Of a stretch of DNA of 64,000 nucleotides, positions 56,817 to 64,000 are shown in pieces. The notes under the pieces are model-generated. The model did no database searches, was not told the DNA's origin, and saw only the letters and a program-made list of their open reading frames with translations. This DNA comes from an uncultured Lachnospiraceae bacterium. Its GTDB lineage: Bacteria > Bacillota > Clostridia > Lachnospirales > Lachnospiraceae. The translations under genes and the position numbers were made by a program. The stretch spans positions 1 to 64,000 of the forward strand of contig CACZBF010000004.1 of NCBI GenBank assembly GCA_902779355.1, written 5' to 3'. Positions within the stretch are counted from its first letter, which is position 1; each line of letters opens with the position of its first letter.

Positions 56817-57671
56817 ATGAAAGACATGGAATTGGTTAAGATCACAGAAGAGAATACGGATGATTTTTCCAAAATGATCAGTGAGGATCTCAAATGTAAT
56901 CTCGGACGCCGCTTTTTTAATGGGCTTGGGGTTTTGGACCATGAGAGCAACCCGGTGGGAGCCATGGTGTATGAACTGTTGAATTATGATAGTGAAGAAG
57001 ACACCAAAATCCTCATACATTCCTTTGTATCAGAAGATGATGAGGCGACAGAGCTTTTGATGTCTGAGTATGGCAAAGCCGTCAGTGAAGATGGAGCCGT
57101 AGAGAGTCTGTATGAGACCGGTGATGAAAAGATCAATGCTGTTTTCACCTCCCACGGATTCAACGCAAAACAAAGTGAGTCCTTGAATATAGTGGTCAGC
57201 GCAGGCGAATTAAAAGAGGTGGCAGCTATGACTGCGGGAAAGAAAATTCCCGGATATATTCATGATATGTCCGACACGCCCCCGCTGAGGTACAGGAGCT
57301 TTTTGAAAAAATGTCTGATAAAGGGAAAAACCGGCCTGTTGGAGGATCTGGGATATCTTCCGCTGTCATGGTTTGAACGGGAGGTGTCCATCTGCTCCAT
57401 ATCAGATGAAATGATAGATGGAGTTCTTTTGGTCCGAAAGCTTCCTTCACAGGTGCTTGTACCATGCCTTCTTACAGCCTTCGGCATCGATTTTCAGAAA
57501 AACCTGCTGTATATCATGCTTCAATCTGCCCAGAGGATCGTGGAGCTTTATCCCGAAGAAACCAAAGTGGTCATACGACGCCACAATGCAGGTGTAAAAA
57601 AGCTTACCGATAAATTTTTCCCGAATAAAAACGGAGAAATGGTATACACAGGAAAAAGAGAAGAAAGATAA
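56817..57671 (+). CDS. GNAT-like protein, tandem-domain, first member of cluster
   Basis: 284 aa from the ATG at 56817, preceded by ACGAGG; an in-frame start 22 codons earlier lacks a ribosome site and adds a basic leader. Length and order match the second GNAT protein (61993): an N-terminal acetyltransferase-like half (VKITEENTDDFSKMISEDL ... GAMVYELLNY) and a C-terminal half (GVLLVRKLPSQVLVPCLLTAFGID). Both end in the same style (RR/F-P-x-G-EMVYTG against FPDAGKEMIYEA). The acetyl-CoA motif R/Q-x-x-G-x-G is not seen in the N-terminal half, so this copy may be inactive or regulatory. The 7TM gene begins 14 nt later. Confidence 0.6.
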   Translation: MKDMELVKITEENTDDFSKMISEDLKCNLGRRFFNGLGVLDHESNPVGAMVYELLNYDSEEDTKILIHSFVSEDDEATELLMSEYGKAVSEDGAVESLYETGDEKINAVFTSHGFNAKQSESLNIVVSAGELKEVAAMTAGKKIPGYIHDMSDTPPLRYRSFLKKCLIKGKTGLLEDLGYLPLSWFEREVSICSISDEMIDGVLLVRKLPSQVLVPCLLTAFGIDFQKNLLYIMLQSAQRIVELYPEETKVVIRRHNAGVKKLTDKFFPNKNGEMVYTGKREER

Positions 57672-57685
57672 GAGGAGCTTAAGAC

Positions 57686-58729
57686 ATGTTTGATATCGAT
57701 CAAAGCATTATTGGAGATGTGGATGTTAATCTGGCGGCTGCTCTTTTGATGGGCGGAGTCCTGATCATGACTTTATGGAGAAGTCGCTCCGGGAAAAAAG
57801 CGGATACCATCTTTTTGTTCATGGTAATAGCAGCTTTTGTGGGGGCTGTTGCCGGACTTGTTATTGCATTTTTTGAAGGACCGGAAAGCCCGGGATCCTT
57901 GGCCCTTGTGGTATCAATTGAGACCATACTGGAGCTAAGCATTACCATACAGCTTTTTTTCCTGCTGCTGTATGTTTTTTTGACGATACACGACAACAGG
58001 GACTATCTGATAAGAAGGATGAAATTCTATATGATTCCCTTGGTGATACTTATAGTCCTGAGCATTGTTAATATTTTTACCGGCATCATATGGTACTATG
58101 ATGGAAACAAAATGTACCATGAGATGGGTCTATACACAGTTTATAATCTGATACGTTATCTGTATCTGATTCTGGCGATCTATCAGTATGCGCGTTACAG
58201 AAAAGAAAACGGGCAGGCCCGGTTTTTCAGTATCTGGTTTTATTTGGTTCCCATTCTGTGGGGTACGATCCTGGAATGGGTGACGCCGATTTCAGGATTT
58301 ATTCTGGGAAATGCTATAGCAAACGTCATACTTTTTATCATGATTTCCCAAAAGGTCGGTTTTACCGACGAAGGAAGCGGATTCTTCAATATCCGCTATC
58401 TGAAGCTTTTAAGTGAGAAGATAAAGGCTGGCGAATATGAGCCCCATCTTTTGATACGCTACCATCTGCCCGAGAAAAAGGATCTGTCCGATTTCTTCAG
58501 GATGCTGAAAGAAATCCTTCCTGATCAGTGTGATACCGTGAAGCTTGATGATACGAATTGTATTACAGTGATTTATGGAGACACCAGAGGACTTATCAAT
58601 ATGCTCTCTGAGGACATACGGATGATTTCCGAAGAACTTTGTCTGAACATTGAATTTGATTATGTTGTTAAGCAAAGGGATGAGACACCGGTCAAGTTTT
58701 TCGAGAAAAATGTTGTAATCGGAGGGTGA
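57686..58729 (+). CDS. 7TM sensor protein with degenerate GGDEF-like tail
   Basis: 347 aa, start preceded by AGAGGAGC. Seven to eight TM helices in residues ~12-225 resemble the 7TM input region of histidine kinases and diguanylate cyclases in Clostridia. The cytoplasmic tail (about 230-347) starts DEGSGFFNIRYLKLL, like the D-x-x-T-G-L-x-N-R-R-x-L start of GGDEF domains. It later shows VKLDDTNCITVIYGD where a cyclase has the GGDEF loop. The signature residues are missing and about 20 residues are deleted, so no cyclase activity is expected; nucleotide binding is possible. The next 7TM protein starts 5 nt on. Confidence 0.65.
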   Translation: MFDIDQSIIGDVDVNLAAALLMGGVLIMTLWRSRSGKKADTIFLFMVIAAFVGAVAGLVIAFFEGPESPGSLALVVSIETILELSITIQLFFLLLYVFLTIHDNRDYLIRRMKFYMIPLVILIVLSIVNIFTGIIWYYDGNKMYHEMGLYTVYNLIRYLYLILAIYQYARYRKENGQARFFSIWFYLVPILWGTILEWVTPISGFILGNAIANVILFIMISQKVGFTDEGSGFFNIRYLKLLSEKIKAGEYEPHLLIRYHLPEKKDLSDFFRMLKEILPDQCDTVKLDDTNCITVIYGDTRGLINMLSEDIRMISEELCLNIEFDYVVKQRDETPVKFFEKNVVIGG

Positions 58730-58734
58730 GTCAT

Positions 58735-59415
58735 ATGTTCTATCTTACTAACAGGGATTATGCTACACTAATAATGGATACCGGCACCATTCTTATGATA
58801 CTGGGTGTTATCATTTTGTTATTTCGCCAGGGAGAGAAGGGCAGGCCCGATTTAAACTCTTTTTTGATGCTTTTGATCTTAACGATTGTCATGGCCGCCG
58901 GGGATATGCTGGGTTACCTCTCCGATCAAAAAATGTTTCCTCACAGCAGGATGCTTGCCACACTTGGCATGACCGTTTTTTATGCGGGCTTTTTGCTTGT
59001 TGCCGTGTCATGGCTTCATTATTGCCGTGTAAGATTTAAACATGAAGGCCTTTCCGGACGGACGCGGTTTGCCTTTGAGTATCTTCCCGGGATGATAGGT
59101 ACAGCCCTGGTTCTTATCAATATCTTCACCGGCTGGATATTCCATTATGATGAAACTGTGACATACCACAGGGGAGTTTTGTTCATCCCCATGTATGTTG
59201 CTTTTGCAATCTTTCTTTTAGCAGGGTTCCTCTGTCTTGCCAGATGCAGGGATCACAGCCGGGGCGGGATACTGATCCCCTTGTGCATATGTGCCCTTAC
59301 TATGATCTTTGGAATCAGCTTCACGTTTCTGGTATCGAACTCGGCCTCATTTGCGCCGATCGGCATAGCCATGTGTTTTGTTTTTACTCACATGGGGATC
59401 ATGAACGAGGTTTGA
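58735..59415 (+). CDS. Stand-alone 7TM membrane protein
   Basis: 226 aa from the ATG at 58735; the GGAGGGTG just upstream is formed by the end of the previous gene. An in-frame GTG three codons earlier overlaps that stop. Seven TM segments with the same spacing and shared wording as the upstream protein's membrane half (NIFTGWIFHYD against NIFTGIIWYYD). They are tandem paralogues; this one has no cytoplasmic output domain. A partner or decoy sensor forming a heterodimer is a reasonable inference. Confidence 0.75.
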   Translation: MFYLTNRDYATLIMDTGTILMILGVIILLFRQGEKGRPDLNSFLMLLILTIVMAAGDMLGYLSDQKMFPHSRMLATLGMTVFYAGFLLVAVSWLHYCRVRFKHEGLSGRTRFAFEYLPGMIGTALVLINIFTGWIFHYDETVTYHRGVLFIPMYVAFAIFLLAGFLCLARCRDHSRGGILIPLCICALTMIFGISFTFLVSNSASFAPIGIAMCFVFTHMGIMNEV

Positions 59416-59500
59416 TAAGAGTTGCAATATGGTTCCTTATGCATTAGTGTTAAAAGAACAGCAGGTATTATACAGCATTAAAATGAACGGGAGGTTTCTT

Positions 59501-61966
59501 ATGAGTGATTTTGATGAGCTGCAAAGCGGATTAGCCAAGCATAAAAGAGAAACAACGGATGTTGAGAATTATATGAAAAGGCAGCAAGCGGACCGCTACG
59601 TGAAAGACCACAAGCAGCAGGTGTTGCCGGAATGGCAGAAAAATAAGGGACTGGGAGATATGGAGCATCTGCAGGAAGGTGTCAAAACCCGGGACTTCGT
59701 AGAGGAAAATATCCGTATGAAGATGGCCAATACCACCTTTACAGAGAGATGCGATTATTATTTTCAGGATGCGAACTACATGGAATCCAAGGTTCTGCGC
59801 TACAGGAGCCTGGCCCGGGACGATAATGGCGATGTGAGGAAATTTGCCGAGAATCATACCAATCGAAGTCTCGATAAAAGAAAGGATGCCGCAACCGCCG
59901 CCGCGAATCATTTTGAAAAAGCCATGAAGCTTGAACGAAAGCTGAACCAAAAAAATCAGAAGGATATGAGTCGGCCGGAAATCTATGAAGCGAGAAATGC
60001 CATTATGCGCGAGCGCATGGAGGGCATGATAAAGGCTGCCAGGGTTAAGAGCACCAGCAAGGAAGATGAAGAGTTTCGCATCGCCAAGGCCAGGCTTTCC
60101 TGCCTTACCATACTGAAAGAACAGGCCGAACATCTGAGGACCAAAGATACAGAAAGATATTTTAATAAAATAGAGGCGAATCTTACAAAGGAGATTGAAA
60201 AGGAGAGAAAGACCCTGAGTAAGTTTACTTCTAATGTAAATTCCAAGTGGATGGATTCTCTGGGCTGCAACGATAAGGAGAGCCTGGAAAGAGAGCTTCG
60301 CGAATCGGGAAATACACATGCAACCATAGAGGATGTAAAGATTTCCCGTATGTTTCAAGTCATGTCCGCTGAAAGACTAAGGGATGAGTATGTTACGGCT
60401 CAGAAGCTGGCCAATAAAAATAAGACGTTTAACAAAACCATAGATAACAGGCGGGATTCTCTTCTTGTCCCCACCTATCTTATCAGGCGCGATAAGAACG
60501 GAAAGCCCATCAACAAGGAAGAACTCAAAAAGGAGCAGTGGAACAAAAAATGGTTAGAGGCCTGTTCCGATCCGGCAAAGTCCTTTGAGAAAAAACTGAT
60601 GTTAAAGGAGTCCTTTGAAAGGTTTAAAAGGATAGAACTGCCGGATCCGAAGGAACTGAAAGAAAAGGGAGCCTCCTGGTTTTTGAAAAAGGATCCGGTG
60701 ACATTCTACACGATCTTCAATACCATCCGGTTTGATAATCTTATAGCAGATGAGCCCTTTGCCAAAGAATTGTGTGAATTTGATCCGGAGCTGAAAGAAA
60801 AGATCGACGCCTGTATGCAGCTTTCAAATGTGTTCAGCCAGGAGCTTCGGCTTAAGCATATGATAAACGACGGGATAAGAGTTGAGAACGAATTCAAGAT
60901 TCTTCCTCCGGACTTTGCGGAAGGTTTGCTTGATGAAAAGGAGGAGTATGAAGGCAGCCAATCGACCAGTCTGAGTAAATACGAGAAGTGTTATCCCAGA
61001 GTAAAGGATGCGGAAAAGCTGTCCGCAGAGAAAAAAAAGGGCTACCTCGCGCCAAGGACGGCGGAACCCTATGATGTGGTCCTTGAGAAAGCAGATCGTG
61101 CCAAGAATAAAACCTTTAATGAAGAATCCTATGAAATCTACAGAAGGGCAACTCCCGCAAACATTGTACTGGAATGTCCGGAGTATAGGATCGCATTTGA
61201 GGCTGTCAGTGAAAAGCTTAAGGAGGATAAAAAATATGGCGGTGGTATCGCGAAACCTGATATTACACGGATGTGCGGAGCCATGCTGCGGCATGTGAGG
61301 TTTAATAATAAATGGGAGCCTGTAAGCAAAGAGGATATGGAAGCCCACGAGTGGAATATGAAATACCTCACGAATTTAAGGATTTTCCATTTGGGGCCGG
61401 ATCTGTCTGTGGATGATCTGATCGCCAAGGAAGCCAATCCAGCCTCTTATAAGGAGAAAGAAAAGAAAAAAAAGCAGGAGGCGATGGAGATTCTTTCGGA
61501 AATGATAGGAGAGGAGTATAAAAAAAGCTTTACCAAAGATTACCTTCTGCCCTCGCCGGAGGAATTGAGAAAGGGGATGCTGGAACCTCTGAAAAAAGGC
61601 GAGTCCATGAATTGTCCCACGATCGAAAGTATATTACAGAATCAGGAAATGATGGATGATTACATCAGAATGGCCTCAAAGTGTCTCAGCATAAAGGAAA
61701 CTGCCAGGGCAATTCCTGTGGGAATGGATGTGTATGAAAGTCATCCGGAGTATAGCGCGTTTGTAGATGTCTTCGGCTCTTTTAACTCACTGTTTATGTC
61801 CGCATATGGTACGAAAAAATACGGTATTACAATCAATGAAAAAGGAGCCAGCGCGGAGCGAAAATTTCCCGCCGACGCAGCTACTTTAGAGCGTTTTATA
61901 ACCTCTTACCAAGAAGTCTATGAAAAATACACCGACACGAAAGAAGCCCGGAAAAAGAAACTCTGA
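59501..61966 (+). CDS. Large charged helical protein, 821 aa, unknown
   Basis: I recognise no family. The ATG at 59501 follows CGGGAGG; an in-frame start 24 codons earlier has no ribosome site and lies in the gap. No signal peptide or TM segment. Very rich in Lys/Glu/Asp; residues ~100-320 look like long alpha-helices or coiled coil (DKRKDAATAAANHFEKAMKL, TKDTERYFNKIEANLTKE). The middle part (about 340-600) is more globular with several Trp and Cys. The C-terminal ~150 residues contain a hydrophobic patch (YSAFVDVFGSFNSLFMSAYG) before a basic end. It sits between the 7TM pair and a GNAT gene and may be an effector, scaffold or acetylation target; this is inference. Confidence 0.7.
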   Translation: MSDFDELQSGLAKHKRETTDVENYMKRQQADRYVKDHKQQVLPEWQKNKGLGDMEHLQEGVKTRDFVEENIRMKMANTTFTERCDYYFQDANYMESKVLRYRSLARDDNGDVRKFAENHTNRSLDKRKDAATAAANHFEKAMKLERKLNQKNQKDMSRPEIYEARNAIMRERMEGMIKAARVKSTSKEDEEFRIAKARLSCLTILKEQAEHLRTKDTERYFNKIEANLTKEIEKERKTLSKFTSNVNSKWMDSLGCNDKESLERELRESGNTHATIEDVKISRMFQVMSAERLRDEYVTAQKLANKNKTFNKTIDNRRDSLLVPTYLIRRDKNGKPINKEELKKEQWNKKWLEACSDPAKSFEKKLMLKESFERFKRIELPDPKELKEKGASWFLKKDPVTFYTIFNTIRFDNLIADEPFAKELCEFDPELKEKIDACMQLSNVFSQELRLKHMINDGIRVENEFKILPPDFAEGLLDEKEEYEGSQSTSLSKYEKCYPRVKDAEKLSAEKKKGYLAPRTAEPYDVVLEKADRAKNKTFNEESYEIYRRATPANIVLECPEYRIAFEAVSEKLKEDKKYGGGIAKPDITRMCGAMLRHVRFNNKWEPVSKEDMEAHEWNMKYLTNLRIFHLGPDLSVDDLIAKEANPASYKEKEKKKKQEAMEILSEMIGEEYKKSFTKDYLLPSPEELRKGMLEPLKKGESMNCPTIESILQNQEMMDDYIRMASKCLSIKETARAIPVGMDVYESHPEYSAFVDVFGSFNSLFMSAYGTKKYGITINEKGASAERKFPADAATLERFITSYQEVYEKYTDTKEARKKKL

Positions 61967-61992
61967 AGAAACAGCAGGGAGAATGGATCGGA

Positions 61993-62820
61993 ATGAATTA
62001 TATCGTAGCGGATCAGCTGAATATCAAGGCCTTTGAGTCGGTATTGCCGGAATACCTGGTGGACGATCTGGGGACATCACTTGTAGCATATGAGGATGAC
62101 GGGAGTGTATGCGGAGCCGTCTCCATTTCCTATGACGGAGAAGGCTACCTCATAGACTGGCTGTATGTAATACCGGAAAAGAGACGCCAGGGAGTGGGCA
62201 GATGCCTTGTCACGGAGGTCAGAAAGCTTGTATCCACAGCAGGCATCTGTCCCCTGCGCATCCGCTTTAATGCCTCCGGAGACAGTGGGATCTATGAGTT
62301 TTTGCTTTCCATAGACGGGGAGGATCAGTATGTTGACATGTCCTACTCCCATGATCGCTATAAGGTCTGTGCAGGTGAGGTTACCGACTCCCTTGAAAAA
62401 CATGGGCTGAATGTGATAAAGCAAGCCGACTCATATGAGATAATGCCCTTCTGGGATATGGATAATAAAGGGATAAACCAGGCATTGACTCTTGCCATGG
62501 AGCATCTTTGCATTAGGGATCTTGAGGACTTTAAGAAAACCTGTGACAGGAATCTGTGTGTGTCGGTAAAAAAAGGGGATCAGCTCCTGGGGTTTTCCCT
62601 GGTGCAGAAGCTTCCGTCAGGAGAGCTTAATCTGTCCTATCTCTATTCAGAGAATCACAAGGTGCTTCCACACATTCTTAAGGAACTGGCCTTTTGCATA
62701 CTGGAATATGATATGGATCAGGTCATATACTTTGACGCAGTAACAGAGGCGTCGGATCTTCTCGCCAAAAAGATATTTCCGGATGCGGGAAAGGAGATGA
62801 TATACGAAGCTGAGTTATGA
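61993..62820 (+). CDS. GNAT acetyltransferase, tandem-domain
   Basis: 275 aa. The N-terminal half is a clear GNAT: VAYEDDGSVCGAVSIS, then motif A WLYVIPEKRRQGVGRCLV (acetyl-CoA pyrophosphate loop Q-G-V-G-R at about residues 66-70). The C-terminal half (about 150-275) looks like a second, degenerate GNAT fold (CVSVKKGDQLLGFSLVQKLPSGELNLSYLYS). It starts 26 nt after the large protein and resembles the protein at 56817 in length and layout. Lysine-rich neighbours at 59501 and 62980 are possible substrates. Confidence 0.85.
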   Translation: MNYIVADQLNIKAFESVLPEYLVDDLGTSLVAYEDDGSVCGAVSISYDGEGYLIDWLYVIPEKRRQGVGRCLVTEVRKLVSTAGICPLRIRFNASGDSGIYEFLLSIDGEDQYVDMSYSHDRYKVCAGEVTDSLEKHGLNVIKQADSYEIMPFWDMDNKGINQALTLAMEHLCIRDLEDFKKTCDRNLCVSVKKGDQLLGFSLVQKLPSGELNLSYLYSENHKVLPHILKELAFCILEYDMDQVIYFDAVTEASDLLAKKIFPDAGKEMIYEAEL

Positions 62821-62902
62821 AGCTTCGCTCCGTGCGTAACTGTTTTGCGAAGGGCGCCGAACAGCTGATAAAAACTAATTTTTGATAAAAATTTAACAAA
62901 AA

Positions 62903-62931
62903 TTGCCATTCAAGAAGATTGTTCGTATAAA
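62903..62931 (+). promoter_or_regulatory. Promoter of the last large gene
   Basis: TTGCCA (62903-62908), 17-nt spacer, TATAAA (62926-62931). The leader is short (about 42 nt) and holds AGAAGGAGG before the ATG at 62980. The last gene can thus be expressed separately from the upstream string. Confidence 0.65.
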
Positions 62932-62979
62932 GAGTTAACACCGGAAAAAAGCTTCGCCGAACAAGAAGGAGGAAAAACA

Positions 62980-64000
62980 ATGGATGAGATGAATAGAAAC
63001 CGCGTGAGGAACGATGAGTTTATGCAGAACGAAGAACAAAATCCGTTGCAGCGTGATCTTGATTCGATCACACGGAATAAAATAGATCCTCTTTTTATGG
63101 AGAATCAGAAAGAGAAAAAAACCCATGGATTCCTTATAGTCGGCGAAGCCCCGGAGCAGGAAGTGGAAGAGAATACCTTAAAGATCAACAAACTCCTGGA
63201 TCATGCCGCAGATCTTCATCTTACACCCATACAAAAGAAAGATCTTGAGATCCGGCGAAATCGTAATCTGAATTTTGGGCTGGTCTATGATCGGTCAAAG
63301 GCGGATGAAAGTAAAGAGATGGATGTTGTCAGGAATGATATTCGTGCATATGAAAAATTATTGTTTCAGACTCCCAAAACAGAGGAAGAGCGTCAGCGGA
63401 TGTTTAAAGAGGCAAGGGCACACTGCCAGAAGATGATGGATGATTGCGATGCTTATCTGAACAGGGACAGGGGATGGTCTCGTTTTTGGAAACAGGCTCG
63501 TAATGAACATGTCTTAGCGGCAAAAGAACGGTTTCGGAAAGATTATAATACCTTCACAATACTCCTGGGGGCACATGATGAGATGAAAAAAGCTTTCCAT
63601 GCTGATGACAGGCTGATCGATCTGATGAATGGGGAAGCGATTAAGGAGCGTATGACGCTGAATACCCTGGAGCAGGTACAGAAGCAAGCTGAGGAACAAA
63701 AACTGTTTCAGGATCAGCAGCAATATTTGAAACAGCATCAGGCAGACTGGGCGAACGAACTCAAAAGTTTTAACAATGCAGAAAACGAAGCGGCACAGAA
63801 AAAGACCGGATATGAGTTGCTGAAGAAGATGGCAGATGTACTTCTGAAAAGCAAGGAATTCGGCCCGGGTCTTGCGAAGAAATATGCGGGAGATGATATC
63901 GAGGGTATCGCCTTTTCGTATCAGATGGCCATTGCCGAACAGGGTACGCAGAAAGATCAGGAGCTCCTTTACGATTTTAATGCGGAGGAGATCCGGCGCG
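62980..64000 (+). CDS. Large charged protein, partial (runs off the window)
   Basis: At least 340 aa, open to the window end. ATG at 62980 has a consensus AAGGAGG. The N-terminus is polar and Asn/Arg-rich (MDEMNRNRVRNDEF). No signal peptide or TM is seen so far. Residues ~60-340 are mainly charged helices, with a Gln-rich stretch (EEQKLFQDQQQYLKQHQ, about 237-253). It is similar in composition to the 821-aa protein but I see no convincing shared motif. The family and total length are unknown. Confidence 0.7.
   Translation, partial: MDEMNRNRVRNDEFMQNEEQNPLQRDLDSITRNKIDPLFMENQKEKKTHGFLIVGEAPEQEVEENTLKINKLLDHAADLHLTPIQKKDLEIRRNRNLNFGLVYDRSKADESKEMDVVRNDIRAYEKLLFQTPKTEEERQRMFKEARAHCQKMMDDCDAYLNRDRGWSRFWKQARNEHVLAAKERFRKDYNTFTILLGAHDEMKKAFHADDRLIDLMNGEAIKERMTLNTLEQVQKQAEEQKLFQDQQQYLKQHQADWANELKSFNNAENEAAQKKTGYELLKKMADVLLKSKEFGPGLAKKYAGDDIEGIAFSYQMAIAEQGTQKDQELLYDFNAEEIRR

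Noticed and set aside
47823..64000. Second copy of the tRNA-Gln 3' end marking the far edge of an island
   Set aside because: I saw no direct repeat of the T-arm/acceptor segment downstream in the window.
1..64000. CRISPR arrays, rRNA genes, insertion-sequence transposases, T-box leaders
   Set aside because: No regularly spaced repeats, no rRNA-like stretches, no transposase motifs and no T-box core sequence were noticed on either strand.

Overview
The window looks like a chromosomal segment of a Gram-positive anaerobe of the class Clostridia, most likely family Lachnospiraceae. This rests on the rpoBC-rpsL-rpsG-fusA-tuf order, an hprK/murB/rapZ/whiA cell-envelope block, a type III glutamine synthetase, a class II aldolase as the housekeeping FBP aldolase, strong GGAGG ribosome sites, and TTGACA/TATAAT promoters with mostly 17-nt spacers. 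The taxon is inferred from content; no rRNA is present.

Layout. (1) 1-12.6 kb: transcription and translation core (rpoB, rpoC, rpsL, rpsG, fusA, tuf), each block with its own clear promoter. The rpsL promoter is built into the rpoC terminator hairpin. (2) 12.6-24.6 kb: mostly unlinked metabolic and transport genes: SLC13-type permease, cytidylate-kinase-like protein, CNNM/CorC-type membrane protein, L-fucose-isomerase-fold protein, FAD dehydrogenase and a two-gene ABC exporter/importer without a binding protein. They are followed on the minus strand by a three-gene signalling module: cysteine-protease-like protein, membrane Ser/Thr kinase and membrane VWA protein. (3) 24.7-47.7 kb: dense housekeeping region with apt, aminopeptidase P, glutamate racemase, a glpA-like three-gene redox operon with DUF1667, ftsH-uvrC-hprK, M18 aminopeptidase, murB-rapZ-whiA, lipid kinase, fba, type III glutamine synthetase and a YigZ/IMPACT protein. 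The whiA gene is markedly short and lacks its first LAGLIDADG-like lobe. (4) 47.77 kb: tRNA-Gln(CTG) with its own promoter and terminator.

(5) 47.8-64 kb, downstream of the tRNA, is accessory DNA. It begins with about 550 nt of noncoding sequence and a decayed ADP-ribosylglycohydrolase. A remnant carbohydrate operon follows (esterase and two permeases, but no binding protein), then a LytTR/DUF3021 pair, a second class II aldolase, a VOC protein, a CPBP protease and an AAA/DUF4143 ATPase. The last 7.2 kb (56.8-64 kb) is a same-strand cluster of GNAT-like protein, 7TM protein with a degenerate GGDEF-like tail, stand-alone 7TM protein, 821-aa charged soluble protein, GNAT protein, and a second large charged protein that runs off the window. 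I do not recognise this cluster as a described system, and it is the best candidate for new biology here. Its likely theme is membrane sensing coupled to acetyltransferases and large helical proteins; that reading is inference.
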